Both the position numbers and the translations under genes were made by a program. The notes below the pieces were generated by a model. The model did not search any database. It was given only the letters and a program-made list of their open reading frames with translations, and was not told the origin of the DNA. Below are positions 1-8,193 of a stretch of 56,209 nucleotides of DNA, one piece after another (position 1 is the stretch's first letter; each line of letters opens with the position of its first letter). The DNA comes from Terriglobia bacterium (GTDB taxonomy: Bacteria; Acidobacteriota; Terriglobia; Bryobacterales; Bryobacteraceae), in contig JAJPHS010000050.1 of NCBI GenBank assembly GCA_021325175.1, forward strand, positions 1 to 56,209, written 5' to 3'.

Positions 1-366
1 ATGGATTACGACACGCTGGCCAAGGCCGGCAGCATGCTCGGCTCGGGCGGCATGGTGGTGATGGATGAGACCACGGACATGGCGCGCGTGGCGCTGCGGA
101 TCATGCGATTCTACGCGCACGAAAGCTGCGGCTGGTGCATCCCCTGCCGCGAAGGCACCACCTGGCTGAGGAAAATTTTAACGCGCATGGTGGAAGGAAA
201 CGGGCGCCGCGAGGATGTCGCGCTGCTCGGCGAGCTTTCCAAAAACATGCTGGGGCGGACATTCTGCGCGCTGGGCGACGCGGCGGCGATGCCGACGATT
301 TCGATTGTGGAAAAATTCGCCGAGGATTTTGACAAATATATTGTGCCGGAGGCGGTGCTGGTCTGA
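1..366 (+). CDS. nuoF: NADH-quinone oxidoreductase subunit F, C-terminal part (5' truncated by window)
   Basis: This is the last 121 residues of the complex I subunit that binds NADH, FMN and the N3 [4Fe-4S] cluster. The cluster ligands are visible: Cys43, Cys46 and Cys49 in SCGWCIPCREGT and Cys89 in TFCALGDAAA (numbering from window base 1). The Met at base 1 is internal; the family is usually about 430 residues, so about 300 residues lie upstream of the window. The stop TGA at 364-366 shares a base with the nuoG ATG, so the two are translationally coupled in the nuo operon. The family assignment is secure. Confidence 0.96.
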   Translation: MDYDTLAKAGSMLGSGGMVVMDETTDMARVALRIMRFYAHESCGWCIPCREGTTWLRKILTRMVEGNGRREDVALLGELSKNMLGRTFCALGDAAAMPTISIVEKFAEDFDKYIVPEAVLV

Positions 367-2408
367 TGCCGGAAACGGTCAAGCTGACGATTGACGGACA
401 CCCCGTCGAAGCGGAAAAGGGCACGCTGCTGATCGAGGCGGCACGCCAGGCCGGTATCGAGATTCCCTCTTTTTGCTATTACGAGGGACTGACGCTTCAA
501 GCGGCTTGCCGCATGTGCCTGGTGGAAGTGGAAAAGACGCCGAAATTGCAGGTGGGCTGCACGCTGCCGGTGGCCGAAGGCATGGTGGTCCACACCGAAT
601 CGGCGGTGGTAAAGCAGGCGCGCAAGGGCACGCTCGAATTCCTGCTGACCAATCATCCGCTGGATTGTCCGGTTTGCGACAAGGGCGGCGAGTGCGAATT
701 GCAGGACATGGTGTTTCGCTACGGCGCGGGCGAAAGCCGGTTCCGGGAACGCAAGGTGCACGTCGATGAAAAGCAGTGGTCGCCGGTGGTGTTTTTCGAC
801 GCGCCGCGCTGCATTCTCTGCTATCGCTGCGTGCGGATTTGCAATGAAGGGATGGGCGTGAACGCGCTGGGCGTGGCCAATCGCGGCGTGATCTCGGAAA
901 TCGTTCCCAATCGCCACGATCATCTGGAGTGCGACGAGTGCGGCGCCTGCATCGATATCTGCCCGGTCGGCGCGCTGACCAGCGGAATTTACCGCTATCA
1001 GACGCGCCCCTGGGAGATGGAGCACGTGGGCACGATCTGCACCCACTGCGCCGACGGCTGCCGGACCACGCTGGGCGTGCGCAACGGAAAAATCATCCGC
1101 GGCAACAATCGCGATCGCAGCGGCATCAACGGCGAATTTTTGTGCATCAAGGGCCGCTACGCTTTCGATTTCGTCGATCATCCGGAGCGGCTGCAATCGC
1201 CTTTGCTGCGATCCGGCGAGGGCTTCGAGCCGGTTTCCTGGTCGAAGGCGATCGAGATCGTGGCGGCGCGCTTCAACGAAATTAAAGTTCGCGGCGGCGA
1301 GTTTGGCGTGATCGGATCGAATCACACCACCAACGAAGAAAATTTTTTCCTGGCGAAAATGGCGCGCCAGGGACTGGGCACAAAGAACATCGATCATCAC
1401 CGCACCGGCGATCTGGCGGCGTTCTTCGACGCGCTGGCCGGGCGCAACGATGCTCTGGCGTCTACGCAGGATCTCTATCTGGCCAAGGCGGTGCTGATCG
1501 CCGGCGCGGATCTGTCGCAGCAGCATCCTTTGCTCGCCTTCCAGGCGCGGGCCAACGTCCGCCATCACGCCGCGCATATTTATACCGTCGCGCCGGGTCC
1601 GGTCCGGGAAGACAAGTATTCGTTTGCCCGCGCGCAAAATCTGGAAGAGCTTCGGGACAAGCTCGCCCGGGAAGAAAATCTGGTGATCGTGATCGGACCG
1701 CTGGCCGACACGCGCCGCACGATCGCTTTCGGCGATTCGCTGGGCGTGGCGGTGAAGTACGTTTGCCTGGTCGATTACTCGAACTCGCGCGGCGCCTTCG
1801 ACATGGGCGTGGTTCCGCGCGACGGCGGAAAGAGCCTGGAGCAGATGCTGGCCGCGGCGGATTTGAGCGCGCTGTGGGTGGTGGGGGCCAATCCGCTGAA
1901 AGACGCGAAGCTCGCCTCGCGGCAGGCCTTCGTGGTCGTGCAGGATCTGTTCATGACCGAAACGGCGCGGCGCGCCGATATCGTTCTGCCGGCCGCCTCC
2001 GCGTACGAAAAGAGCGGGACGGTGACCAATGTTTGCGGCGAAGTGCAGAAGCTCAAAGCGGCGGTGAAGGTGATGGGCGCGAAAACCGACCTGGAGATTT
2101 TCGGGCTGATCGCCAAAGAGATGGGCCTGCATCTGGGAATCTGGCTGCCGGATAAAGTTTTGGAAGAAATCCGCCAGACGGTGCGCGGCTACAATGTTCC
2201 GCTGCCGGTGATCGCGACGGGCGGGGCGGCGCCGACCATGCCGTTGAATGGGCGGGTGGCGGAGTTGCCGGGCGTTGTCAAATCGGCCGGAGACACGTTG
2301 TTTACCTCCGGCACTTTGTCGCGATATTCGAAGATTTTGAACTCCGTAGTGGAATCGCCGGGATCGCTTTTCAGTGGCCAGAGGCCGGTGGCCGGTAGCC
2401 AGGAGTGA
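366..2408 (+). CDS. nuoG: NADH-quinone oxidoreductase subunit G
   Basis: Complex I peripheral-arm subunit carrying several iron-sulfur clusters (680 aa). The N-terminal ferredoxin-like domain has Cys37, Cys48, Cys51 and Cys65 for a [2Fe-2S] cluster. It is followed by the His/Cys motif HPLDCPVCDKGGEC, two four-cysteine motifs (CILCYRC and CDECGACIDICP) and a molybdopterin-oxidoreductase-like domain opening with CTHCADGC. The start ATG overlaps the nuoF stop by one base. The last about 11 residues (SGQRPVAGSQE) are encoded by a GGCC-rich inverted repeat that flanks the neighbouring S23-type gene, so the native C-terminus and stop were probably replaced when that cassette inserted. The catalytic and cluster-binding parts look intact. 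Confidence 0.95.
   Translation: MPETVKLTIDGHPVEAEKGTLLIEAARQAGIEIPSFCYYEGLTLQAACRMCLVEVEKTPKLQVGCTLPVAEGMVVHTESAVVKQARKGTLEFLLTNHPLDCPVCDKGGECELQDMVFRYGAGESRFRERKVHVDEKQWSPVVFFDAPRCILCYRCVRICNEGMGVNALGVANRGVISEIVPNRHDHLECDECGACIDICPVGALTSGIYRYQTRPWEMEHVGTICTHCADGCRTTLGVRNGKIIRGNNRDRSGINGEFLCIKGRYAFDFVDHPERLQSPLLRSGEGFEPVSWSKAIEIVAARFNEIKVRGGEFGVIGSNHTTNEENFFLAKMARQGLGTKNIDHHRTGDLAAFFDALAGRNDALASTQDLYLAKAVLIAGADLSQQHPLLAFQARANVRHHAAHIYTVAPGPVREDKYSFARAQNLEELRDKLAREENLVIVIGPLADTRRTIAFGDSLGVAVKYVCLVDYSNSRGAFDMGVVPRDGGKSLEQMLAAADLSALWVVGANPLKDAKLASRQAFVVVQDLFMTETARRADIVLPAASAYEKSGTVTNVCGEVQKLKAAVKVMGAKTDLEIFGLIAKEMGLHLGIWLPDKVLEEIRQTVRGYNVPLPVIATGGAAPTMPLNGRVAELPGVVKSAGDTLFTSGTLSRYSKILNSVVESPGSLFSGQRPVAGSQE
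2376..2403 (+). repeat. Left inverted repeat bounding the S23-type cassette
   Basis: A 28-base GGCC-rich repeat beginning GGCCAGAGGCCGGTGGCCGG. Its first 11 bases match the reverse complement of 2767-2793 at 10 of 11 positions, and a GGTGGCCGG block is also shared after a 7-base length difference. It lies inside the 3' end of nuoG and supplies that gene's final codons. Together with the right copy it delimits the four-helix-bundle gene. Confidence 0.7.
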
Positions 2409-2419
2409 TCGCCGCCGAA

Positions 2420-2759
2420 ATGACCGTCAAGCGTTACCGCGATTTGGTCGCGTGGCAAAAGGCGATGGATCCGGTGGAAGAAGTTTGCAAGATAACGAAG
2501 CAGTTCCCAAGAGAGGAGTCTTACGGTTTGACCAATCAACTGCGGCGCGCCGCCGTTTCGATTCCGTCCAACATCGCCGAGGGCCAAAGCCGGGGAAGCC
2601 GGGAGTTCATGCGGTTCCCTTTCGATCGCTCTGGGCTCGTTGAGCCTGGCATACACGAAGCAAACGGAATTGGAGCGCTTTACCGGACCCGCCGGCGAAG
2701 TCGGCCGTTTAATCCATGGACTATCGAACTCGATTGAAAAACATGCGGCAGCAAACTAA
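2420..2759 (+). pseudogene. Four-helix-bundle protein (S23/TIGR02436 type), frameshifted
   Basis: The N-terminal part reads RYRDLVAWQKAM, then LTNQLRRAAVSIPSNIAEG, both hallmarks of the S23 ribosomal-intervening-sequence/four-helix-bundle family. After the codons for EFMRF the frame breaks at a run of three C bases (2617-2619). In the open frame the protein continues as unrelated sequence to 2737. Removing one C restores LSIALGSLSLAYTKQTELE and EVGRLIHGLSNSIEK, the expected third and fourth helices, ending at TAA 2757-2759 (about 112 aa). The ATG at 2420 is preferred over GTG 2405, with AGGAG at 2401-2405. Family members bind or associate with nucleic acid, but most have no known role. The gene sits between nuoG and nuoH, flanked by inverted repeats, as an insertion would. 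The frameshift could be real decay or a single-base assembly error. Confidence 0.82.
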
Positions 2760-2766
2760 ATTTATG

Positions 2767-2793
2767 CCGGCCACCGGCTGGCGGCCCCTGGCC
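2767..2793 (-). repeat. Right inverted repeat bounding the S23-type cassette
   Basis: Reads GGCCAGGGGCC, then GCCAGCC and GGTGGCCGG on the minus strand, the inverted partner of 2376-2403. It ends 8 bases before the nuoH ATG. No Shine-Dalgarno sequence is visible before nuoH, so the repeat may have displaced the original ribosome-binding site. Confidence 0.7.
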
Positions 2794-2801
2794 CCTACGC
2801 G

Positions 2802-3989
2802 ATGAATTTCTTAATTCTCTCTTTGATTAAAGCCGCGGTGGTCGCCTTCGTGCTCATGACCACGCTCGCTTATCTGCAATGGATCGAGCGTAAAGTCATC
2901 GCCCACATCCAGCTTCGCGTCGGGCCGCGCCGCGTCGGGCCGCATGGGCTGCTCCAGCCGCTGGCCGACGTGATCAAGCTGCTCACCAAAGAGGACATTC
3001 TGCCGTCGCATGTCAACAAGGTTTTCTATTTTCTGGCGCCGTTCATCGCGGTTTTCTTCGCGCTGATCGCGATTTCGGTCATTCCCTTCGGCACCGAAAT
3101 CAGCGTGGGTCCGGTTCACACCGCCATGCAGCTCACCGATTTGAATATCGGCGTGCTGTTCATTCTGGGGCTTTCGGGAATGGGCGTGTACGGCGTGGCG
3201 CTGGCCGGATGGGCGTCGAACAACAAGTACGCGCTGCTCGGCGGTCTTCGCAGCTCGGCGCAGATGATCAGCTATGAGCTGCCGATGGCGCTGGCGATCG
3301 CGGCGCCGCTGCTGATGCTCAACACGCTCAGCTTCCGCCAACTGGTGGACGCGCAGAGCGGCTACTATCTGGGCTTCATCCCGCGCTGGACAATCTTTCA
3401 AGGCCCGGTTCCGCAGGTGGTGAGCTTCATCCTGTTCTGCATTGCGGTTTTCGCGGAAACCAACCGCGTGCCGTTCGATCTTCCCGAGGCTGAAAACGAG
3501 CTGGTGGCGGGCTTTCACACCGAATATTCGAGCATGAAGTTCGCCGCCTTCTTCATGGCCGAGTACGCCAACATGGTGACCGTCTCCTGCGTGGCCACGC
3601 TGCTGTTCCTCGGCGGATGGCAGCCGCTATGGCCGGCGCAGTATGGCTCGAGTTTCCTGCCGACCGCGACGTTCCTGGTTGGCGCGGCGCTGTGCTTTTA
3701 TCACGGCTTCCATCCGGCGCGATCGTTTGACCGGATCACGCTGCCGGTCGCCGGCGTGGTGTTCCTGGGAATCGCCGCGGTCTTTCTGATCCCGCCGGTT
3801 TCCGCGGTTTTGCTGCCGTTGTTCTGGTTCGCCGCGAAGGTGGGATTCATTCTGTTCGTTTATATTTGGGTGCGCGGCACGCTTCCGCGCTTCCGCTACG
3901 ATCAGTTGATGCGCTTTGCCTGGACGTTCATGTTTCCGGTCGCGGTCGCCAACCTGTTTATCACCGGCCTGGTGGTGGCCCTTACTTAG
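2802..3989 (+). CDS. nuoH: NADH-quinone oxidoreductase subunit H
   Basis: Membrane subunit of complex I at the quinone site (395 aa, about 8-10 membrane segments). Family motifs include IERKVIAHIQLRVGPRRVGP near the N-terminus, AETNRVPFDLPEAENELVAGFHTEYSS in the middle (central E-rich loop) and IWVRGTLPRFRYDQLM near the C-terminus. It is 50-70 residues longer than typical NuoH. The extra length is a hydrophobic stretch between GGWQPLW and FWFAAK (roughly residues 275-340) that could form one or two additional helices. nuoJ follows after 3 bases. nuoI, normally next, is absent here. No clear ribosome-binding site precedes the ATG. Confidence 0.95.
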   Translation: MNFLILSLIKAAVVAFVLMTTLAYLQWIERKVIAHIQLRVGPRRVGPHGLLQPLADVIKLLTKEDILPSHVNKVFYFLAPFIAVFFALIAISVIPFGTEISVGPVHTAMQLTDLNIGVLFILGLSGMGVYGVALAGWASNNKYALLGGLRSSAQMISYELPMALAIAAPLLMLNTLSFRQLVDAQSGYYLGFIPRWTIFQGPVPQVVSFILFCIAVFAETNRVPFDLPEAENELVAGFHTEYSSMKFAAFFMAEYANMVTVSCVATLLFLGGWQPLWPAQYGSSFLPTATFLVGAALCFYHGFHPARSFDRITLPVAGVVFLGIAAVFLIPPVSAVLLPLFWFAAKVGFILFVYIWVRGTLPRFRYDQLMRFAWTFMFPVAVANLFITGLVVALT

Positions 3990-3992
3990 ACT

Positions 3993-4493
3993 ATGGATTC
4001 GATTCTTTTTCTCATCTTCGCGGCGATCTCGGTGGTTTGCGGCGTCAACCTGGTGCTGCAAAAGCATCCGATTTCAAGCGCGCTGTCGCTGGTGGGCGTG
4101 ATGGGATCGCTGGCGGTGCTTTATCTGCTGCTGGGCGGCGAGTTCATCGCCATGGCGCAATTGATCGTCTACGCCGGCGCCATCATGGTGCTGTTCATTT
4201 TCGTCATCATGCTGCAGAACGCCGGCGGCGAGACGCGCGGGAAGAAACGTCTGTGGGCGAGCTACGCCGGCGCGCCGATGATCGCCGCAATCATCGGAAT
4301 TGGCGCCTATCTGATCCAACACGCGGTTCCGCATACCGCCGAAGTGACCTTCGGCGCCTTCCAGCACGGCAATCCGTTCGACATCGGAACGAGTCTGTTC
4401 GAAAATTACGTGCTGCCGTTTGAAATCACCAGCATCCTGATCCTGATCGCGATCGTGGGCGCGATCGTGCTCGCCCGCAAGGAGATTGAATAG
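3993..4493 (+). CDS. nuoJ: NADH-quinone oxidoreductase subunit J
   Basis: Antiporter-associated membrane subunit of complex I (166 aa, five predicted membrane helices). The third helix region carries [25 protein letters not shown], a strongly conserved NuoJ signature that includes the pi-bulge helix. The ATG follows nuoH by 3 bases, and the stop TAG overlaps the GTG start of nuoK by one base. The order H-J-K without I is unusual, but the gene itself looks normal in length and motifs. Confidence 0.94.
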   Translation: MDSILFLIFAAISVVCGVNLVLQKHPISSALSLVGVMGSLAVLYLLLGGEFIAMAQLIVYAGAIMVLFIFVIMLQNAGGETRGKKRLWASYAGAPMIAAIIGIGAYLIQHAVPHTAEVTFGAFQHGNPFDIGTSLFENYVLPFEITSILILIAIVGAIVLARKEIE

Positions 4494-4825
4494 TGCCGCA
4501 ACTGCCAGCCGTGATCAATGGTCCCGCGCCTCTTTCCTGGTATCTGATCCTGAGCGCGGTTCTTTTCGCGCTCGGCGTCGCCGGGTTTCTGTTCCGGCGC
4601 AACATTATTACGGTTTTCATGTCCATCGAGCTGATGCTCAACGCGGTAAACCTGAGCTTTATCGCCTTTTCCTACAAGCTGGGGCGCAACGACGGGCACA
4701 TTTTCAGTTTCTTCGTGATGGTGGTGGCCGCGGCGGAGGCCGCCGTGGGTCTGGCCATCATCCTGACCGTTTTCAAGAATCGCCAGACGCTCGAAATCGA
4801 CGAGGTAAGCTCGCTCAAGAACTAA
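4493..4825 (+). CDS. nuoK: NADH-quinone oxidoreductase subunit K
   Basis: Small proton-channel membrane subunit of complex I (110 aa, three helices). It shows the two conserved membrane glutamates in context: [14 protein letters not shown] (helix 2) and [18 protein letters not shown] (helix 3). The start used is GTG 4493, overlapping the nuoJ stop. A second GTG at 4511 would give a length nearer the usual 100 residues and cannot be excluded. nuoL begins 3 bases after the stop. Confidence 0.94.
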   Translation: MPQLPAVINGPAPLSWYLILSAVLFALGVAGFLFRRNIITVFMSIELMLNAVNLSFIAFSYKLGRNDGHIFSFFVMVVAAAEAAVGLAIILTVFKNRQTLEIDEVSSLKN

Positions 4826-4828
4826 ACG

Positions 4829-6676
4829 ATGCAACTTTGGCTCATTCCCCTGTTTCCGTTCGCCGGATTTCTGGTGAACGGGTTTTTCGGCCGGCGGATG
4901 TCGAAGCTGGCGGTCAGCTTTGTCGCCTGCGGCAGCGTGCTGCTGTCGTTTTTGTGGGTGCTGAAGACGATCGCCGCGCTCGGCGCGCCGGAAGCGGCTT
5001 ATTTCGAGCATTACTTCACCTGGATCCAATCCGGCGCGCTGAATATCAGCGTCGATTTCGCGGTGGACCGGCTGGCGGAAGTCATGCTGATGGTGGTCAC
5101 CGGCGTCGGTTTCCTGATTCACGTCTACGCGGTCGGCTACATGGCGCACGAAGGCGGTTATTACCGCTTTTTCGCTTATTTCAACCTGTTCATGTTCTTC
5201 ATGCTGATCCTGGTTCTGGGCGCGAACTTCCTGCTGCTGTTCGTGGGATGGGAGGGCGTGGGACTGTGCAGCTATCTGCTGATCGGGTTCTATTTCCTTG
5301 AAAAATTCGCCACCGACGCGGGCAACAAGGCGTTCATCGTGAACCGCATCGGCGACTTCGGATTTTCGCTGGCCGTATTTCTGATCGCGCTGCACTTCGG
5401 CTCGCTCGATTTCGGCCGGGTTTTTTCGCAGGTGAAAGACATGCCGGTGGAGGCGCACCCGGGATGGATCACCGCGATCTGTCTGCTGCTGCTGCTGGGC
5501 GCGGCGGGAAAATCCGCGCAGGTTCCTTTATATGTCTGGCTGCCGGACGCGATGGCGGGTCCCACGCCGGTTTCCGCGCTGATCCACGCCGCGACCATGG
5601 TCACGGCCGGCGTGTACATGATCACGCGCAGCTCGCAGCTTTATCTGCATTCTCCGTTCGCTCTGAACATCGTGGCGATCATCGGCGTGGCCACGGCGTT
5701 CTTCGCCGCAAGCATCGGCCTGCTGCAAAACGACATCAAGAAGGTTTTCGCGTATTCCACCGTTTCGCAGTTGGGTTACATGTTTCTGGCGCTCGGCAGC
5801 GGGGCGTTTTCGGCGGGAATTTTTCATCTGATGACGCATGCCTTTTTCAAGGCGCTGCTGTTTTTGGGCGCGGGCAGCGTGATTCACGCCTTATCCGGCG
5901 AACAGGACCTGCGCAACATGGGCGGGCTGGCGAAGAAAATCCCGATCACCTGCGCGACGCTGTTCTGCGCCGGAGTGGCGATCGCCGGCGTGCCGCCGTT
6001 TTCCGGTTTCCACAGCAAGGACGCGATCCTCGGCGCGGCTTACGAGTACTCTCCGTGGATGTACTGGCTGGGCGTCATTACCGCGTTCATGACGGCGTTT
6101 TACGTCTTTCGAGCGCTGTTTCTGTGCTTTTTCGGTTCCTATCGCGGCCATCACCACCCCCACGAATCGCCGCTGGTGATGTGGGGACCTCTGGCGATTC
6201 TGGCGGCGCTGAGTTTGGGCGGCGGATACATCAACGTCCCGAAATTTCTGGAGCCGATGTTTCCGCTGGCGGCCGAAAGCGGCAATGAGTGGACGGTTTA
6301 CGTCTCGATCGCGGCGGGCCTGGGCGGCATCGCGCTCGCGTATCTGTTCTACGTGGTCGCGCCCTCGATTCCGGAAGTGCTGGCCGGCAGTCTGCACGGT
6401 CTTTACACTTTGATCTACAACAAATATTTCGTGGACGAGCTTTACGATGAAACCGTGGTGCGTCCGGTGGTGGACGGCTCGCGCACGCTGCTGTGGCGCG
6501 GCGCCGATGCGAGCCTCATCGACGGCGCGGTGAACGGGATCGGCCGCGCGGCGCGCGGGATCGGGGGCATTTTGAAATTCGCGCAAAACGGATACATCCG
6601 CGACTACGCCGGATGGGTGGTTTTGGGCTCGATCGCCATTGTGGTCTACATGGCGTTCAGCGGAGGCGCGCGATGA
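4829..6676 (+). CDS. nuoL: NADH-quinone oxidoreductase subunit L
   Basis: Largest Mrp-antiporter-like proton-pumping subunit of complex I (615 aa). Conserved pieces include FVGWEGVGLCSYLLIGFY with the key helix glutamate, SAQVPLYVWLPDAMAGPTPV, SALIHAATMVTAGVY and THAFFKALLFLGAGS. The C-terminal part carries the long lateral-helix region expected of NuoL, ending in a membrane anchor. It is preceded by nuoK and overlaps nuoM in an ATGA junction, so the module is translated as a unit. Nothing unusual was seen. Confidence 0.96.
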   Translation: MQLWLIPLFPFAGFLVNGFFGRRMSKLAVSFVACGSVLLSFLWVLKTIAALGAPEAAYFEHYFTWIQSGALNISVDFAVDRLAEVMLMVVTGVGFLIHVYAVGYMAHEGGYYRFFAYFNLFMFFMLILVLGANFLLLFVGWEGVGLCSYLLIGFYFLEKFATDAGNKAFIVNRIGDFGFSLAVFLIALHFGSLDFGRVFSQVKDMPVEAHPGWITAICLLLLLGAAGKSAQVPLYVWLPDAMAGPTPVSALIHAATMVTAGVYMITRSSQLYLHSPFALNIVAIIGVATAFFAASIGLLQNDIKKVFAYSTVSQLGYMFLALGSGAFSAGIFHLMTHAFFKALLFLGAGSVIHALSGEQDLRNMGGLAKKIPITCATLFCAGVAIAGVPPFSGFHSKDAILGAAYEYSPWMYWLGVITAFMTAFYVFRALFLCFFGSYRGHHHPHESPLVMWGPLAILAALSLGGGYINVPKFLEPMFPLAAESGNEWTVYVSIAAGLGGIALAYLFYVVAPSIPEVLAGSLHGLYTLIYNKYFVDELYDETVVRPVVDGSRTLLWRGADASLIDGAVNGIGRAARGIGGILKFAQNGYIRDYAGWVVLGSIAIVVYMAFSGGAR

Positions 6677-8193
6677 CGCTGCTCGACGCCGTCCTGTTCC
6701 TGCCGCTGATCGGATTCGCGGCGCTGCTGCTGATCCCGAAACAATTCTCGCGCGCCGCGGCGCTGATCATTTCCCTGCTGATTTTTATCGTCTCGCTGGG
6801 GCTGATCGGGCCATACTGGTTCGCCAATCCTTCCGGCTACGTGTTCACCACCGACGCCGTCTGGATCAACTCGCCGCCGATTCGCTATCACGTCGGCCTC
6901 GACGGCCTGAGCCTGTGGCTGGTGCTTCTGACGACGCTGCTGACGCCGATCTCGGTCGCGGTGTCGTGGAAATACATCGACCACCGGGTGAAGGAGTTTT
7001 ACGCGTTTCTGATTCTGCTCGAATTCGGGCTGATCGGCGTTTTCGTGGCGCTCGATCTGTTCCTGTTCTACGTGTTCTGGGAAATCTGCCTGGTCCCGAT
7101 GTACTTCCTGATCGGCATCTGGGGCCATGAGCGGCGCATCTACGCCGCAGTGAAATTTTTCCTGTACACGATGGCCGGCTCGGTGCTGATGCTGGCGGCG
7201 ATTATCTATCTGTACAATCGCGCGGGCTCCTTCGACTACGTCGCGATTCTGAGCCAGATCGAAACCGGACGGCTCACGTTCACGCCGCGCGCCGAGATGC
7301 TGCTGTTTTTGGCGTTTTTCATTTCCTTCGCGATCAAGGTTCCGCTGTTCCCACTGCATACCTGGCTGCCGGATGCGCACGTGGAAGCGCCGACGGCGGG
7401 CTCGGTGATGCTGGCTTCGGTGATGCTGAAGATGGGTGCCTATGGTCTGTTGCGCTACTGCCTGCCGCTGTTTCCCGACGCCGCGCGCAGCTCGGCGCCG
7501 TGGGTGGCGGCTCTGGCGATCACGGGAATTATTTACGGCGCGCTGGTCGCGCTGGTCCAGCCCAATATGAAGAAGCTGGTGGCGTACTCCTCGGTGAGCC
7601 ACCTGGGGTTCGTCGTGCTTGGGATTTTTTCCTTCACGCAACAGGGGCTGGACGGCGCGGTGTATCAGATGCTGAACCACGGCATCTCGACCGGCGCGCT
7701 GTTCATGCTGGTCGGCTATTTGTATGAACGGCGGCACTCGCTGGAGATCGCGGCGTACGGAGGGGTGGCTACGCCGGCGCCGAATCTGTCGATCATTTTT
7801 TTGATCACCACGCTCGCCTCCATCGGCTTGCCGAGCTTGAATAACTTCGTGGGCGAATACCTGGTGCTACAGGGCACGGCTATGGAGCACTTCACCTGGA
7901 CCGCGTTCGCCGCCATCGGCGTGATTCTATCGGCGTGCTACATGCTGTGGCTCTATCAGCGGGCGTTTTTCGGCAAAGCGTCCGACGGCGTGACGCATCA
8001 CATCTACGATCTGACCGGACGGGAATGGGCGGCGATTGTTCCGCTGATCGCGCTGATGGTCTGGATGGGAACGTTCACGCAAAGCTTCCTACCGCCGATC
8101 AGCGCGCAGAACGCGCGGATTCTCGATACGACGCACCGGCTCAAAACCGAGCGCGTGCAGATTCTGGCTCCGGAGGCGATCCGTGCCCGCTAG
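6673..8193 (+). CDS. nuoM: NADH-quinone oxidoreductase subunit M
   Basis: Second antiporter-like subunit of complex I (506 aa). The start at ATG 6673 is chosen because it forms an ATGA overlap with the nuoL stop and begins with the usual hydrophobic MTLLDAVLFLPLIGF; the frame is open further upstream only by chance. Motifs include YVFWEICLVPMYFLIGIWG (key Glu), KVPLFPLHTWLPDAHVEAPT (conserved Lys), MKKLVAYSSVSHLGFVVLG and NHGISTGALFMLVG. It overlaps nuoN by 11 bases. Confidence 0.96.
   Translation: MTLLDAVLFLPLIGFAALLLIPKQFSRAAALIISLLIFIVSLGLIGPYWFANPSGYVFTTDAVWINSPPIRYHVGLDGLSLWLVLLTTLLTPISVAVSWKYIDHRVKEFYAFLILLEFGLIGVFVALDLFLFYVFWEICLVPMYFLIGIWGHERRIYAAVKFFLYTMAGSVLMLAAIIYLYNRAGSFDYVAILSQIETGRLTFTPRAEMLLFLAFFISFAIKVPLFPLHTWLPDAHVEAPTAGSVMLASVMLKMGAYGLLRYCLPLFPDAARSSAPWVAALAITGIIYGALVALVQPNMKKLVAYSSVSHLGFVVLGIFSFTQQGLDGAVYQMLNHGISTGALFMLVGYLYERRHSLEIAAYGGVATPAPNLSIIFLITTLASIGLPSLNNFVGEYLVLQGTAMEHFTWTAFAAIGVILSACYMLWLYQRAFFGKASDGVTHHIYDLTGREWAAIVPLIALMVWMGTFTQSFLPPISAQNARILDTTHRLKTERVQILAPEAIRAR

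Noticed and set aside
111-2132. 673-codon minus-strand open frame opposite nuoG
   Set aside because: Composition rich in His, Arg and Gln with no family motif; it is the complement of a GC-rich gene with intact NuoG motifs.
2376-2793. Diversity-generating retroelement (Avd-like protein)
   Set aside because: No reverse transcriptase and no template/variable repeat pair is present; the protein is only fold-related to Avd.
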